DNA of 45,517 bases from an uncultured Lachnospiraceae bacterium (GTDB lineage: Bacteria; Bacillota; Clostridia; Lachnospirales; Lachnospiraceae). The position numbers and the translations under genes are program-made. Location of the stretch: the NCBI GenBank assembly GCA_910580015.1, contig CAJTVT010000008.1:29491-75007 (forward strand), read 5' to 3'. The notes below the pieces were generated by a model. That model searched no databases and was not told the DNA's origin. It was given only the letters and a program-made list of their open reading frames with translations. Below, piece after piece: positions 1 to 7,168 of the stretch (position 1 is the first letter of the stretch; each line of letters starts with the position of its first letter).

Positions 1-25
1 AAATAAAAGCAACATTATCTATATC

Positions 26-56
26 AAAGGGCGTCTGTAATATTCAGATGCTCTTT
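26..56. terminator. Imperfect hairpin, possible terminator of an off-window gene
   Basis: A 12-bp stem (26-37 pairing with 45-56, two G-T pairs) surrounds a 7-nt loop. The T-tract after it is short on either strand, so this is at best a weak terminator. A second small inverted repeat (88-96 with 105-113, 8 of 9 paired) follows. No gene is seen in 1-247 apart from the leader of the sigma factor gene. A weak sigma-A-like promoter (TTGATA 177-182, 17 nt, TATCTG 200-205) could serve that gene. Confidence 0.35.
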
Positions 57-247
57 ACTTCAAATAAGTTCCTGTCCCTCTCTAGACTTATTCGTATCTT
101 TTTCTACGAGTAAACTTATAAAAATAATGTTATTTAAAAGAATACATGTTATCCCATATGAAAAAATGAAAAGAATTTGATATTATGGGACAAAAACACT
201 ATCTGAATTGTTATATATATGAATACTCAAAAAAGGAGGCGATTGGT

Positions 248-703
248 ATGAATATAACGCAAGTTTACAATGACAACAAAAACTCAGTTTATCGGCTGGC
301 ATTGACATATCTACATTCTCAAGCGGAAGCGGAAGATGTTTGTCATGATGTTTTTATCAAAATGATGGAACATTGTATTTCTATTTCCCCAGGAAAAGAA
401 CGAGCATGGCTTTTGACAGTGACAGCCAATGAATGTAAAAATCGTCTAAAATTTTGGAACCGTCATAGAAATGAAGAATTGTCGGACCGTATTCCTGTGC
501 CAGATACAGAATCACTGGATCTATTAGAAATAGTTATGTCATTGTCTTTCAAAGAACGAACCGTTATTTATCTATACTATTATGAAGGATATTCTTCAGA
601 AGATATTGCCAAGATTTTGAAAATCACCGCATCTGCAGTAAGATCTCGGATGCAACGAGCTCGAAAACATTTACAAATCAAATTGAAAGGAGAATTATTA
701 TAA
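248..703 (+). CDS. RNA polymerase sigma factor, ECF type
   Basis: A 151-residue sigma-70 family protein of ECF size. Region 2 lies around residues 8-70, with the typical AEDVCHDVF helix and a W at the start of the melting helix (ERAWLLTVTANECKNRLK). Region 4 lies around 95-145, with a helix-turn-helix of the form YEGYSSEDIAKILKITASAV followed by RSRMQRARKHL. An in-frame ATG lies at 185, but the ATG at 248 has an excellent AAAGGAGG eight nucleotides upstream, so I chose 248. Its stop overlaps the start of the next gene by one base, the usual sigma/anti-sigma arrangement. It should direct RNA polymerase to a small regulon, probably including its own operon. The signal is unknown. Confidence 0.9.
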   Translation: MNITQVYNDNKNSVYRLALTYLHSQAEAEDVCHDVFIKMMEHCISISPGKERAWLLTVTANECKNRLKFWNRHRNEELSDRIPVPDTESLDLLEIVMSLSFKERTVIYLYYYEGYSSEDIAKILKITASAVRSRMQRARKHLQIKLKGELL

Positions 704-1851
704 TGGATGAATTTATGAAAAAATATCATGAACAGATGGATAAGATAAAATTATCAGATGCCGCTGATCAGGCAATTTTGAATGAGCTTTCAAAAGGTTA
801 TACACAAAATAAAGCCCCACATAGGACCTGGGCAAAAAGAAATCTCAGCGCCGCTATGGTTACTCTAATCATCTTAGTCGCTTCTTCTGTTACCGTATTT
901 GCAGGTGTCGCTATCCATGGAATCATCATTCAATCGAATAAAGCAGAGTCACAGATAGATGGCATCGGAGCTAAAGTAAATGTGGGACACTCTTATTATT
1001 TTGATTTGCTGGCTGGCAATGACGGTGAAATCTATGCTCTTACAGATAACGATTATAATAGCGAATTGACAGATCATCATGTCATAGCATGGAAAAGCAC
1101 CGATCATGGGAATTCCTGGGAAACGATGTTGCTTCAACCAGAGGAATTGATGGCAGGAAGTTCTTTGAGAGCTGGTGATCTCCGAGAAAGAGAAGCCGGA
1201 ATAGAAGCGATTGTAATCTTTTCTGATGAGGAAAAGGAACACACTGGAGAGTATGTTGTGCGTGTGTACCAGATTGGGGCAGATTTCTATAAAGAGCTTG
1301 ATATGGAGGAGGTTTACACACAGTTCGAAAATCAGGATAACTTATTTACTGTCAAATATGTAAATGATAACATTATCGCTCTGGCAGGGCCAGAAAAATG
1401 TCTGCTGTATGATTTAAATTCGGAGAAAGTAGTTAAGAACTTTCCATACGATCTAACTATGGGATTCTTAAAAACCCAGAAACAATTCCTTGTATATGGA
1501 AAAGAGATCTATACATGTTTAAATGCAGAAACCTTGGAAGAACAGAAACCGGAGGAAGGACTGCAAGAGTTTGTGAAAATGATGTTTGAAAAAAATAACA
1601 AGGAAGTTATGCCACCTATGGCTGTATGGAAGGATACCATCGCATGTGCGACAAAAGCTGGCATTTACGAATACAAATCTGGCGAAATCACACAGATCAA
1701 AGAGCTTTTTAGAGTTGTACATGATGGCAAATCCTTCAATGGCATGTGGCCAATGTGCAAGACTGCGGATGATCTGTATTATATATGCACTCTAAATGGA
1801 TTCAATATGTCTTTATGGGAAATTGATGGTGACAAAGAAGAATTGAAGTAG
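703..1851 (+). CDS. Membrane-anchored anti-sigma factor-like sensor protein
   Basis: A 382-residue protein with a short cytoplasmic N-terminus (1-46), one membrane helix (about 47-70) and a large outside domain. The outside domain has spaced beta-rich stretches and one Asp-box-like motif (STDHGNSWE, about residues 131-139), as in sialidase/BNR-type propellers. The gene starts inside the stop codon of the ECF sigma gene, so the two are co-translated. By position and topology it is the likely regulator that holds the sigma factor at the membrane. The N-terminal part does not show a clear zinc-binding HxxxCxxC motif, so it is not a standard ZAS-type anti-sigma factor. The propeller assignment is an inference from composition and one motif. 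Confidence 0.65.
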   Translation: MDEFMKKYHEQMDKIKLSDAADQAILNELSKGYTQNKAPHRTWAKRNLSAAMVTLIILVASSVTVFAGVAIHGIIIQSNKAESQIDGIGAKVNVGHSYYFDLLAGNDGEIYALTDNDYNSELTDHHVIAWKSTDHGNSWETMLLQPEELMAGSSLRAGDLREREAGIEAIVIFSDEEKEHTGEYVVRVYQIGADFYKELDMEEVYTQFENQDNLFTVKYVNDNIIALAGPEKCLLYDLNSEKVVKNFPYDLTMGFLKTQKQFLVYGKEIYTCLNAETLEEQKPEEGLQEFVKMMFEKNNKEVMPPMAVWKDTIACATKAGIYEYKSGEITQIKELFRVVHDGKSFNGMWPMCKTADDLYYICTLNGFNMSLWEIDGDKEELK

Positions 1852-1920
1852 TTTTTGATACTTTTATCCTTAGAGAAAATCATCCTTTCATTTTAGTGAG
1901 ATGAAAACGGAAAATTATGA

Positions 1921-1979
1921 AAAAAATTTACACAGAACTGGAGAACGTAATGATGCATCTTTCGCTCTTCAGTTCTGTG
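1921..1979 (-). terminator. Intrinsic terminator after the glycosyltransferase gene
   Basis: A perfect 10-bp stem (CACAGAACTG at 1931-1940 pairs with 1970-1979), extended inward by a few pairs, is followed on the - strand by a T-rich tract (1930-1921). It lies about 60 nt downstream of the glycosyltransferase stop codon. On the + strand there is no T-tract, so it is mainly a - strand terminator. Confidence 0.8.
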
Positions 1980-2037
1980 CAACAACCTGCTTAAAAGAAC
2001 GCTACCTCTGATGTGTATATTAGGTCTTCCATCCGGC

Positions 2038-2964
2038 TTAATATCTTGCTTCTCCTATTGAAACAATCCGAACAGCCGAAGCCATTCCTCCATCACCATA
2101 CGTTGGGCTTTTCAAAAAATCAATTGATGATTGGCTTAATTCCTGATGTTTTGTTATTGCATGGGTTACTTCATTTTCCCAATTGTATAACCTTAAATTT
2201 GATATAGCTTCCACTCCCAACAGTGCATCCACAATATGCTCATGATAGCTGTTTCTATGCTTTTCGATCATAAAACGCATAAGTTCAAGTCGCTTATTCA
2301 TGCTTTTTACATTCGATGAAGCAGGAGCTGTACGATACTGAATCAACGGTTTATCAGCAATCCCAATCGAGGATTCTGGAGAAGTTTCCAACATACTTAA
2401 AAAGAAATCCCAATCTTCAAAACCAGAACGCATAGATTCATCATATCCTCCACATTGAATATGTTTGTCCCGACGAAGAATATGTGTTGCTGGACAACAA
2501 TTATGGGATAAAAATGAACTTATTTTTCCTCCAGAAGGACAGACAACTGCATCTAAAACCCCAAATGTATGCATCCAGGAAGACGCTGCCACCATAGATG
2601 GATTGTCATGAAGCATCTGGCTTACATACTCTATAAATTTAGGTGCCAACCTGTCGTCCCCATCTAATATTAACACCATTGGCGCCTGCGCTTTCTTAAT
2701 ACCTGCATTTCTTGCAGAGGATACTCCTGCATTTTCCTGATAATGTATCATTATGGGAATTGGTAAATCCGACTTCTTTTCAATATCTTTTAATACACGA
2801 ATTGACACATCATCTGTGGATCCATCGTCTACAATTATAATTTTTTGTGGTAACACTGTTTGGTTGCACAAAGATTCAACAGCTTCAAGAATCATTGTTC
2901 CTTGATTAAAACTTGTTATAACTGCCTCAATGTCCGTTCCAAAATCATTTCTACTTGTATTCAT
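2038..2964 (-). CDS. Family 2 glycosyltransferase
   Basis: A 308-residue GT-A fold transferase. The N-terminal nucleotide-sugar binding half has the pattern AVITSFNQG then VDDGSTDD (about residues 14-52), NAGVSSARNAGI, and the metal-binding DxD motif in LILDGDDR. The acceptor/catalytic-base region is seen as GFEDWDFFL. There is no signal peptide or membrane helix, so it is a cytosolic enzyme or loosely membrane-associated. The start has a good AGGAG upstream. The sugar donor and acceptor cannot be told from the sequence. It stands alone between a LytTR regulator gene and a terminator, with no capsule or teichoic acid genes nearby. Confidence 0.88.
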   Translation of the reverse strand: MNTSRNDFGTDIEAVITSFNQGTMILEAVESLCNQTVLPQKIIIVDDGSTDDVSIRVLKDIEKKSDLPIPIMIHYQENAGVSSARNAGIKKAQAPMVLILDGDDRLAPKFIEYVSQMLHDNPSMVAASSWMHTFGVLDAVVCPSGGKISSFLSHNCCPATHILRRDKHIQCGGYDESMRSGFEDWDFFLSMLETSPESSIGIADKPLIQYRTAPASSNVKSMNKRLELMRFMIEKHRNSYHEHIVDALLGVEAISNLRLYNWENEVTHAITKHQELSQSSIDFLKSPTYGDGGMASAVRIVSIGEARY

Positions 2965-3080
2965 TTTTTCACTCCTATTCTAATGTTATGTATTCTCAGA
3001 ATCTACCAGACATAGCTTGTACCAGGCATCAGTAGATATAGAATACTCAGCCATTTTATCTACCCCATATGTAAAATTTC

Positions 3081-3785
3081 TTACATATTCTTCATATACT
3101 GCAAAACAACACTAGAAAATTCCTTGCTCCGCAACCGTGATACAGGTATCTCTTTACCGTTATCCATAGATGCAATTCCATTCTTATATCCCTTTAAATG
3201 CTTCAGATTGATGAGATAGCTTCTGTGACATCGAAAAAAATGGTTGTCCAGTTTTGTTTCCAGATGTTCAATCCTTTCATAATAATCGACGACCTCCGAT
3301 GAAGTCAGGTTCAAATATATTTTTCGGTTTATGATCTCACAAAAAACAATCTCATCCTTACGAATAATGCGTCCCTCATATCCCTTTTGCACAAGCAAAC
3401 TGTCTTCACTTGCATTCTGCATGGAAGCGTAAAGACGCTCCATTGTTTTCTCAAACTGTTTTTCTTCCACCGGCTTGACCAGATAATCGTAGGCCTGCAC
3501 CTCAAAAGACTGGAATACCATTTCTTTTAGTACTGTAACAAAGATCAGATATCCTTGAAATTTATCCGCCCTCAGTTTCCTTGCTACTTTCATACCATCG
3601 ATATCCTCCATTTGGATATCCAAAAACAGGATATCGATCGGTCCGTCGTATTCCAGCAATTCCTTACCTCCAGAAAACGTCCAAAGGTTAACTTCCCTGT
3701 TCTTTTTACGAAAAAAATCGGAGGACATTGTCTTTATATGATCGGACATATATTTTTCATCGTCACAGATTGCAATATGGATCAA
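3081..3785 (-). CDS. LytTR-family (AgrA-like) response regulator, orphan
   Basis: A 234-residue response regulator. The receiver domain (1 to about 120) has the acidic pair in ICDDE, the phospho-acceptor Asp in LFLDIQMED and the conserved lysine in YLVKPV. The C-terminal LytTR DNA-binding domain (about 130-234) has the family pattern HFFRCHRSYLINL. The start codon is TTG, set by a strong AGGAGGT six nucleotides upstream. No histidine kinase or AgrB/AgrD-type gene is next to it, so its signal is unknown. The promoter carries a 21-bp-spaced direct repeat that fits LytTR binding, which suggests autoregulation. Confidence 0.88.
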   Translation of the reverse strand: MIHIAICDDEKYMSDHIKTMSSDFFRKKNREVNLWTFSGGKELLEYDGPIDILFLDIQMEDIDGMKVARKLRADKFQGYLIFVTVLKEMVFQSFEVQAYDYLVKPVEEKQFEKTMERLYASMQNASEDSLLVQKGYEGRIIRKDEIVFCEIINRKIYLNLTSSEVVDYYERIEHLETKLDNHFFRCHRSYLINLKHLKGYKNGIASMDNGKEIPVSRLRSKEFSSVVLQYMKNM

Positions 3786-3818
3786 TTTTCCACCTCCTAA
3801 TCATTATCAATGACAGAC

Positions 3819-3847
3819 ATTTTATTATAATCCACTCAAAATATCAA
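3819..3847 (-). promoter_or_regulatory. Promoter of the LytTR regulator gene
   Basis: TTGATA (3847-3842 on the - strand), a 17-nt spacer and TAAAAT (3824-3819) make a near-consensus sigma-A promoter about 35 nt upstream of the TTG start codon. Confidence 0.75.
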
Positions 3848-3856
3848 CACCATTTA

Positions 3857-3885
3857 ATTGCTGTGAAATGCCGATCTATTGCTGT
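3857..3885 (-). promoter_or_regulatory. Direct repeat, likely LytTR binding site
   Basis: The 8-mer ACAGCAAT (- strand) occurs at 3885-3878 and again at 3864-3857, exactly 21 bp apart, within the longer similarity ATTT(A/C)ACAGCAAT. The pair sits about 10 bp upstream of the -35 box. Two direct repeats about two helical turns apart are the known binding pattern of AgrA/LytTR regulators, so this is probably where the encoded regulator activates its own gene. Confidence 0.65.
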
Positions 3886-4293
3886 AAATGTTCCTTACCA
3901 CAGCGCCCACATACTATTAAAAACAATGTTACTGCGCCTTCTATATGAGAAAACAAGAATCTTTTGGATACTAATATCTATTTACCATCTGCCTACACTT
4001 TACTGTCTTCCTCTTATGTCCCTTAAGTGATATCGCATTTTTGATATGTCCTTATCATAATTCTATATGAGTAAAATGGTCAAGTATTTTTGTAACACCT
4101 TCTTTTATGGTTATTGAAGTATACCATTTATTTCTTGTTTCGTGTTACAACTTTGTTGTACCATCTCATTCTCCCGCAAAATTTTGTTACCTGTTCCTTG
4201 TTACCTACCTGTTACCTACCTGTGTCCTACTCACCAAATTTTTCCACATCCCAGGACTTGCCACACCCAATTTCCATTTTCTCTTTTGGGCAT
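3886..4293. other. Gene-free stretch between the regulator promoter and the GGGtGRT operon terminator
   Basis: No convincing gene was found on either strand; small + strand reading frames here lack ribosome binding sites. Two features stand out. A second promoter-like sequence lies on the - strand (TTGACC 4083-4078, 18 nt, TATGAT 4059-4054). A perfect tandem 11-mer TTACCTACCTG lies at 4201-4211 and 4212-4222, preceded by a partial copy. Either could belong to a leader or small RNA, but nothing shows this directly. Confidence 0.4.
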
Positions 4294-4330
4294 GAAAAAA
4301 GTACCGCAACCCCTGGAGATTACGGTACTT
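4294..4330 (-). terminator. Terminator of the NifU-like/GGGtGRT operon
   Basis: On the - strand AAGTACCG (4330-4323) pairs with CGGTACTT (4306-4299) and is followed directly by a run of six T (4300-4295). It lies about 40 nt after the GGGtGRT stop codon. Confidence 0.85.
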
Positions 4331-4366
4331 ATCTGCCTTCTGGCATTTTCGACTCATAAGGTATAT

Positions 4367-5377
4367 TTAGAACTTACCTTCCTTCGCTGCTTCCTCGATG
4401 GAAACTGCCACTGCAACGGTAGCTCCCACCATTGGATTATTACCCATTCCAATCAAGCCCATCATTTCCACATGCGCTGGAACAGAAGAAGAACCTGCGA
4501 ACTGAGCATCAGAATGCATACGTCCCATGGTGTCTGTCATTCCATAAGAAGCTGGACCTGCTGCCATATTATCTGGATGAAGCGTACGTCCTGTACCACC
4601 GCCAGATGCAACTGAGAAATACTTCTTGCCCTGCTCATTGCATTCTTTCTTATATGTACCTGCTACTGGATGCTGGAAGCGTGTTGGGTTCGTGGAATTT
4701 CCTGTGATGGATACTCCAACATTTTCATGATGCATGATTGCAACACCTTCCTGCACATCATCAGCACCATAACATTTTACAGTTGCACGAAGTCCATCGG
4801 AATATGCTTTCTGATATACTTCATTTAACTTTGCTTCCTTGTAGTCATATTTTGTCTCTACAAAAGTAAATCCATTAATACGAGAAATAATCTGTGCTGC
4901 ATCTTTTCCAAGACCATTCAGAATTACGCGCAGAGGTTTCTGACGCACCTTGTTTGCCTTTTCTGCGATACCAATCGCGCCTTCTGCTGCTGCAAAGGAC
5001 TCATGTCCAGCCAAAAAGCAGAAACACTCTGTCTCTTCTTCCAACAACATTTTACCAAGATTTCCGTGGCCAAGTCCTACTTTTCTGTGATCTGCTACAG
5101 AACCTGGAATACAGAATGCCTGGAGTCCCTCTCCGATAGCTGCTGCTGCGTCTGCTGCTCTTCTAGCACCTTTTTTAATTGCAATTGCTGCACCTACTGT
5201 ATAAGCCCAACATGCATTTTCAAAACAAATCGGCTGGATCTTCTTTACCTGTTCGTATACATCAAGTCCAGCATCCTTTGTAATTTTCTCAGCTTCTTCG
5301 ATAGAGCTGATCCCATAACTGTTTAATACGGAATTAATCTGGTCAATTCTTCTCTCATATGATTCAAATAAAGCCAT
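4367..5377 (-). CDS. GGGtGRT protein
   Basis: A 336-residue soluble protein that contains the family signature SGGGTGRTLHPDN (about residues 268-280) and long conserved glycine-rich blocks such as GLGHGNLGKMLLEEE and ENVGVSITGNSTNPTRFQHP. This family is named for the motif. It is usually found next to a NifU-like protein in anaerobes, as here, but its biochemical role is not established. I chose the ATG at 5377 (MALFESYERR) because AAAGGAG lies upstream and the longer reading frame to 5416 overlaps the previous gene. It forms a two-gene operon with the NifU-like gene, with 19 nt between them. Confidence 0.9.
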   Translation of the reverse strand: MALFESYERRIDQINSVLNSYGISSIEEAEKITKDAGLDVYEQVKKIQPICFENACWAYTVGAAIAIKKGARRAADAAAAIGEGLQAFCIPGSVADHRKVGLGHGNLGKMLLEEETECFCFLAGHESFAAAEGAIGIAEKANKVRQKPLRVILNGLGKDAAQIISRINGFTFVETKYDYKEAKLNEVYQKAYSDGLRATVKCYGADDVQEGVAIMHHENVGVSITGNSTNPTRFQHPVAGTYKKECNEQGKKYFSVASGGGTGRTLHPDNMAAGPASYGMTDTMGRMHSDAQFAGSSSVPAHVEMMGLIGMGNNPMVGATVAVAVSIEEAAKEGKF

Positions 5378-5396
5378 TGTATTCGTTCTCCTTTCC

Positions 5397-6089
5397 TTAC
5401 TGTTCTCTTGGGTCAATGATCTTAGCTGCGTCTGCTACACGGCCATACTGTCCTTTTGCTTTCTCCCAAGCTGTATTTGGATCATCACCCTTCTTGATGA
5501 AGTCAGTCATTTTGCCAAGGCTTACGAACTGATAACCGATCACTTCATTATCTGCGTCCAATGCAAGACCAGTTACATATCCCTCTGCCATTTCCAGATA
5601 ACGAACACCTTTTTCCTTTGTTGCATACATGGTTCCAACCTGAGAACGAAGTCCCTTTCCTAAATCTTCCAGACCTGCGCCAACTGCAAGACCATCATCA
5701 GAAAATGCACTCTGGGTACGGCCATAGACAATCTGTAAAAACAACTCTCTCATTGCAGTGTTAATTGCATCACAGACAAGGTCCGTATTCAATGCCTCCA
5801 GAATTGTCTTACCCTGTAAAATCTCTGCTGCCATAGCTGCGGAATGGGTCATACCAGAACATCCAATGGTCTCAACCAAAGCTTCTTCAATTACACCATT
5901 TTTTACATTCAGAGAAAGCTTACATGCCCCCTGCTGTGGAGCACACCAGCCTACACCATGTGTAAAACCAGAAATATCTTCAATCTTCTTGGAATGAACC
6001 CATTTTCCTTCTTCTGGGATTGGAGCGGGTTCATGTTTTGCGCCCTTAGCTACAGGACACATATTTTCGACTTCCTTAGTGTAAATCAT
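5397..6089 (-). CDS. NifU-like iron-sulfur cluster assembly scaffold protein
   Basis: A 230-residue protein of the NifU/IscU-like scaffold group paired with GGGtGRT proteins. Conserved cysteines suited to cluster binding occur in GWCAPQQGACKL (about residues 48-58), ETIGCSGMTHSAAMAAE and DLVCDAINTAMRE. The ATG at 6089 (MIYTKEVENMCPV) has AAAGGAG seven nucleotides upstream and gives the expected length; the ORF runs farther upstream without a better start. It probably supplies or holds Fe-S clusters together with the GGGtGRT protein. The neighbouring [FeFe] hydrogenase operon needs many Fe-S clusters, but a direct link is inference. Confidence 0.85.
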   Translation of the reverse strand: MIYTKEVENMCPVAKGAKHEPAPIPEEGKWVHSKKIEDISGFTHGVGWCAPQQGACKLSLNVKNGVIEEALVETIGCSGMTHSAAMAAEILQGKTILEALNTDLVCDAINTAMRELFLQIVYGRTQSAFSDDGLAVGAGLEDLGKGLRSQVGTMYATKEKGVRYLEMAEGYVTGLALDADNEVIGYQFVSLGKMTDFIKKGDDPNTAWEKAKGQYGRVADAAKIIDPREQ

Positions 6090-6124
6090 TTTAAGACTCC
6101 TTTCAATATATACAAATTTAATCA

Positions 6125-6180
6125 TGTCAAACACACCATCATGCATTTAACATACTTAACCATATTTAATCATATTTTGT
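6125..6180 (-). promoter_or_regulatory. Promoter region with phased 10-bp repeats upstream of the NifU-like gene
   Basis: A consensus -35 box TTGACA (6130-6125) lies 36 nt upstream of the start codon; the best -10 (TATATT) is only 14 nt away, so the promoter is not ideal. Immediately upstream are four 10-bp units in tandem (6141-6180). On the + strand they read roughly ATGCATTTAA, CATACTTAAC, CATATTTAAT, CATATTTTGT. A one-turn spacing puts each copy on the same face of the helix, as expected for a cooperative regulator site. Which protein binds is unknown. Confidence 0.5.
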
Positions 6181-6239
6181 CAAAATAGTCCAGTGTTTTC
6201 CATAAAAATTCATCCTGATTCTGTGCAATAAAAGACAAA

Positions 6240-6328
6240 GCTGCCATATAAAGCAATGGTTCTGCACAAAACAACGGTTTTCCTAACAATCCGTCCGTTT
6301 CTTGCAACCATTATCTTTATATGGCAGC
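6240..6328 (-). terminator. Very long hairpin at the 3' end of the hydrogenase operon
   Basis: A perfect 14-bp inverted repeat (GCTGCCATATAAAG at 6240-6253 with its complement at 6315-6328) continues inward with AATGGTT/AACCATT, TGCA/TGCA and AACGG/CCGTT. About 30 bp in total pair over 89 nt. It begins 10 nt after the stop codon of the acidic coiled-coil gene and is followed on the - strand by a T-rich stretch (TTTGTCTTTT). It can act as a terminator, but it is much longer than needed for that. Confidence 0.6.
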
Positions 6329-6338
6329 CATTGCCTTA

Positions 6339-7082
6339 TCAAACTTTCAGATCCATAGCCTGATATCTGTATCTGCGATCCACAGTCTGGTAGGCTTCCA
6401 GATTTCTTGCCTGCCTTGCGGCAAGTTTCTCTTCCTCCACCGCCTGCTGCTTCTCCTCTTCGATTTCCTGAATCTCTTCGGAAAGTTTTGCCAAAGCACC
6501 TTTGCCCTTGGGAACATCTTGAGATTCCTCAGTAAGATTTTCCGTCTGTTCTAGATTTTCTTTCTGCTTCTCGGTCTCTTCTTCCATCTCCGCAAGTTCT
6601 TCTGTCAAATCTGTAACGTCCTCGGAAGCCTCTACAACCTCGTCCAGCATATCTTCCAATACACCCTTGTCTTCCTCTGTCTCCAAAGCTTCCTCGACAG
6701 CTTCTTCCTTTCTCTCTTCCGGAGTCTTGGGTTCCATCTTCTCCGCAGCCTCTGCAATCTTCTCGCCAATCTCTTCTGCCTCATCCATGATGTGCCACAT
6801 CTGCTCGTTGTTAAAGGACTCCTTCGCAGCCGCAATCTCATCCTCATAACTGTGCAGGGCCTTTAGCTTTTCGGCAATCTCTTCCACAGAATCACATTCC
6901 TTCGTCTTGAGATTCTCCTTCTGCTTCTCCCAAAATGCAACTTCGTTCTGCGCTTTCTGCTGACGTTCTGCCTTCTCTTGGGTGCTCTTTAACCCATTAT
7001 TTTGCAGCACAGGAAGACCTCCAGCAAACACCGAACCCTTTTTATAAGTATTTGTAGCGATACTTGTAAGTGAAACGTTCAT
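6339..7082 (-). CDS. Acidic coiled-coil protein of unknown function
   Basis: A 247-residue protein that I do not recognise. It has no signal peptide or membrane helix. From about residue 35 on it is almost entirely charged and helical, with strong Glu/Lys heptad-like patterns (for example ELAEMEEETEKQKENLEQ), so it is probably a long coiled coil. The C-terminus ends in a basic/aromatic patch (VDRRYRYQAMDLKV). It has a good AGGAGG six nucleotides before the start. It lies 86 nt after hydA in the same direction and before the operon's terminal hairpin, so it is probably co-transcribed with the hydrogenase. A role as an assembly or scaffold factor would be a guess. Confidence 0.6.
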   Translation of the reverse strand: MNVSLTSIATNTYKKGSVFAGGLPVLQNNGLKSTQEKAERQQKAQNEVAFWEKQKENLKTKECDSVEEIAEKLKALHSYEDEIAAAKESFNNEQMWHIMDEAEEIGEKIAEAAEKMEPKTPEERKEEAVEEALETEEDKGVLEDMLDEVVEASEDVTDLTEELAEMEEETEKQKENLEQTENLTEESQDVPKGKGALAKLSEEIQEIEEEKQQAVEEEKLAARQARNLEAYQTVDRRYRYQAMDLKV

Positions 7083-7168
7083 AGCTGTCCTCCTTTCTTT
7101 TTATGTTTTTCGGCATATACATTAAAATTCTTTACCTGTTCCAATGCACCATACAGGAGGAACTTACG

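Noticed and set aside
4201..4222. Tandem TTACCTACCTG as part of a CRISPR array
   Set aside because: The units are adjacent with no spacers and only two full copies; no cas genes.
4142..4615. A 157-residue + strand reading frame over the GGGtGRT terminator and gene end
   Set aside because: It runs through a clear terminator and antisense to a conserved gene, with a Cys/His/Ser-rich composition typical of a shadow frame.
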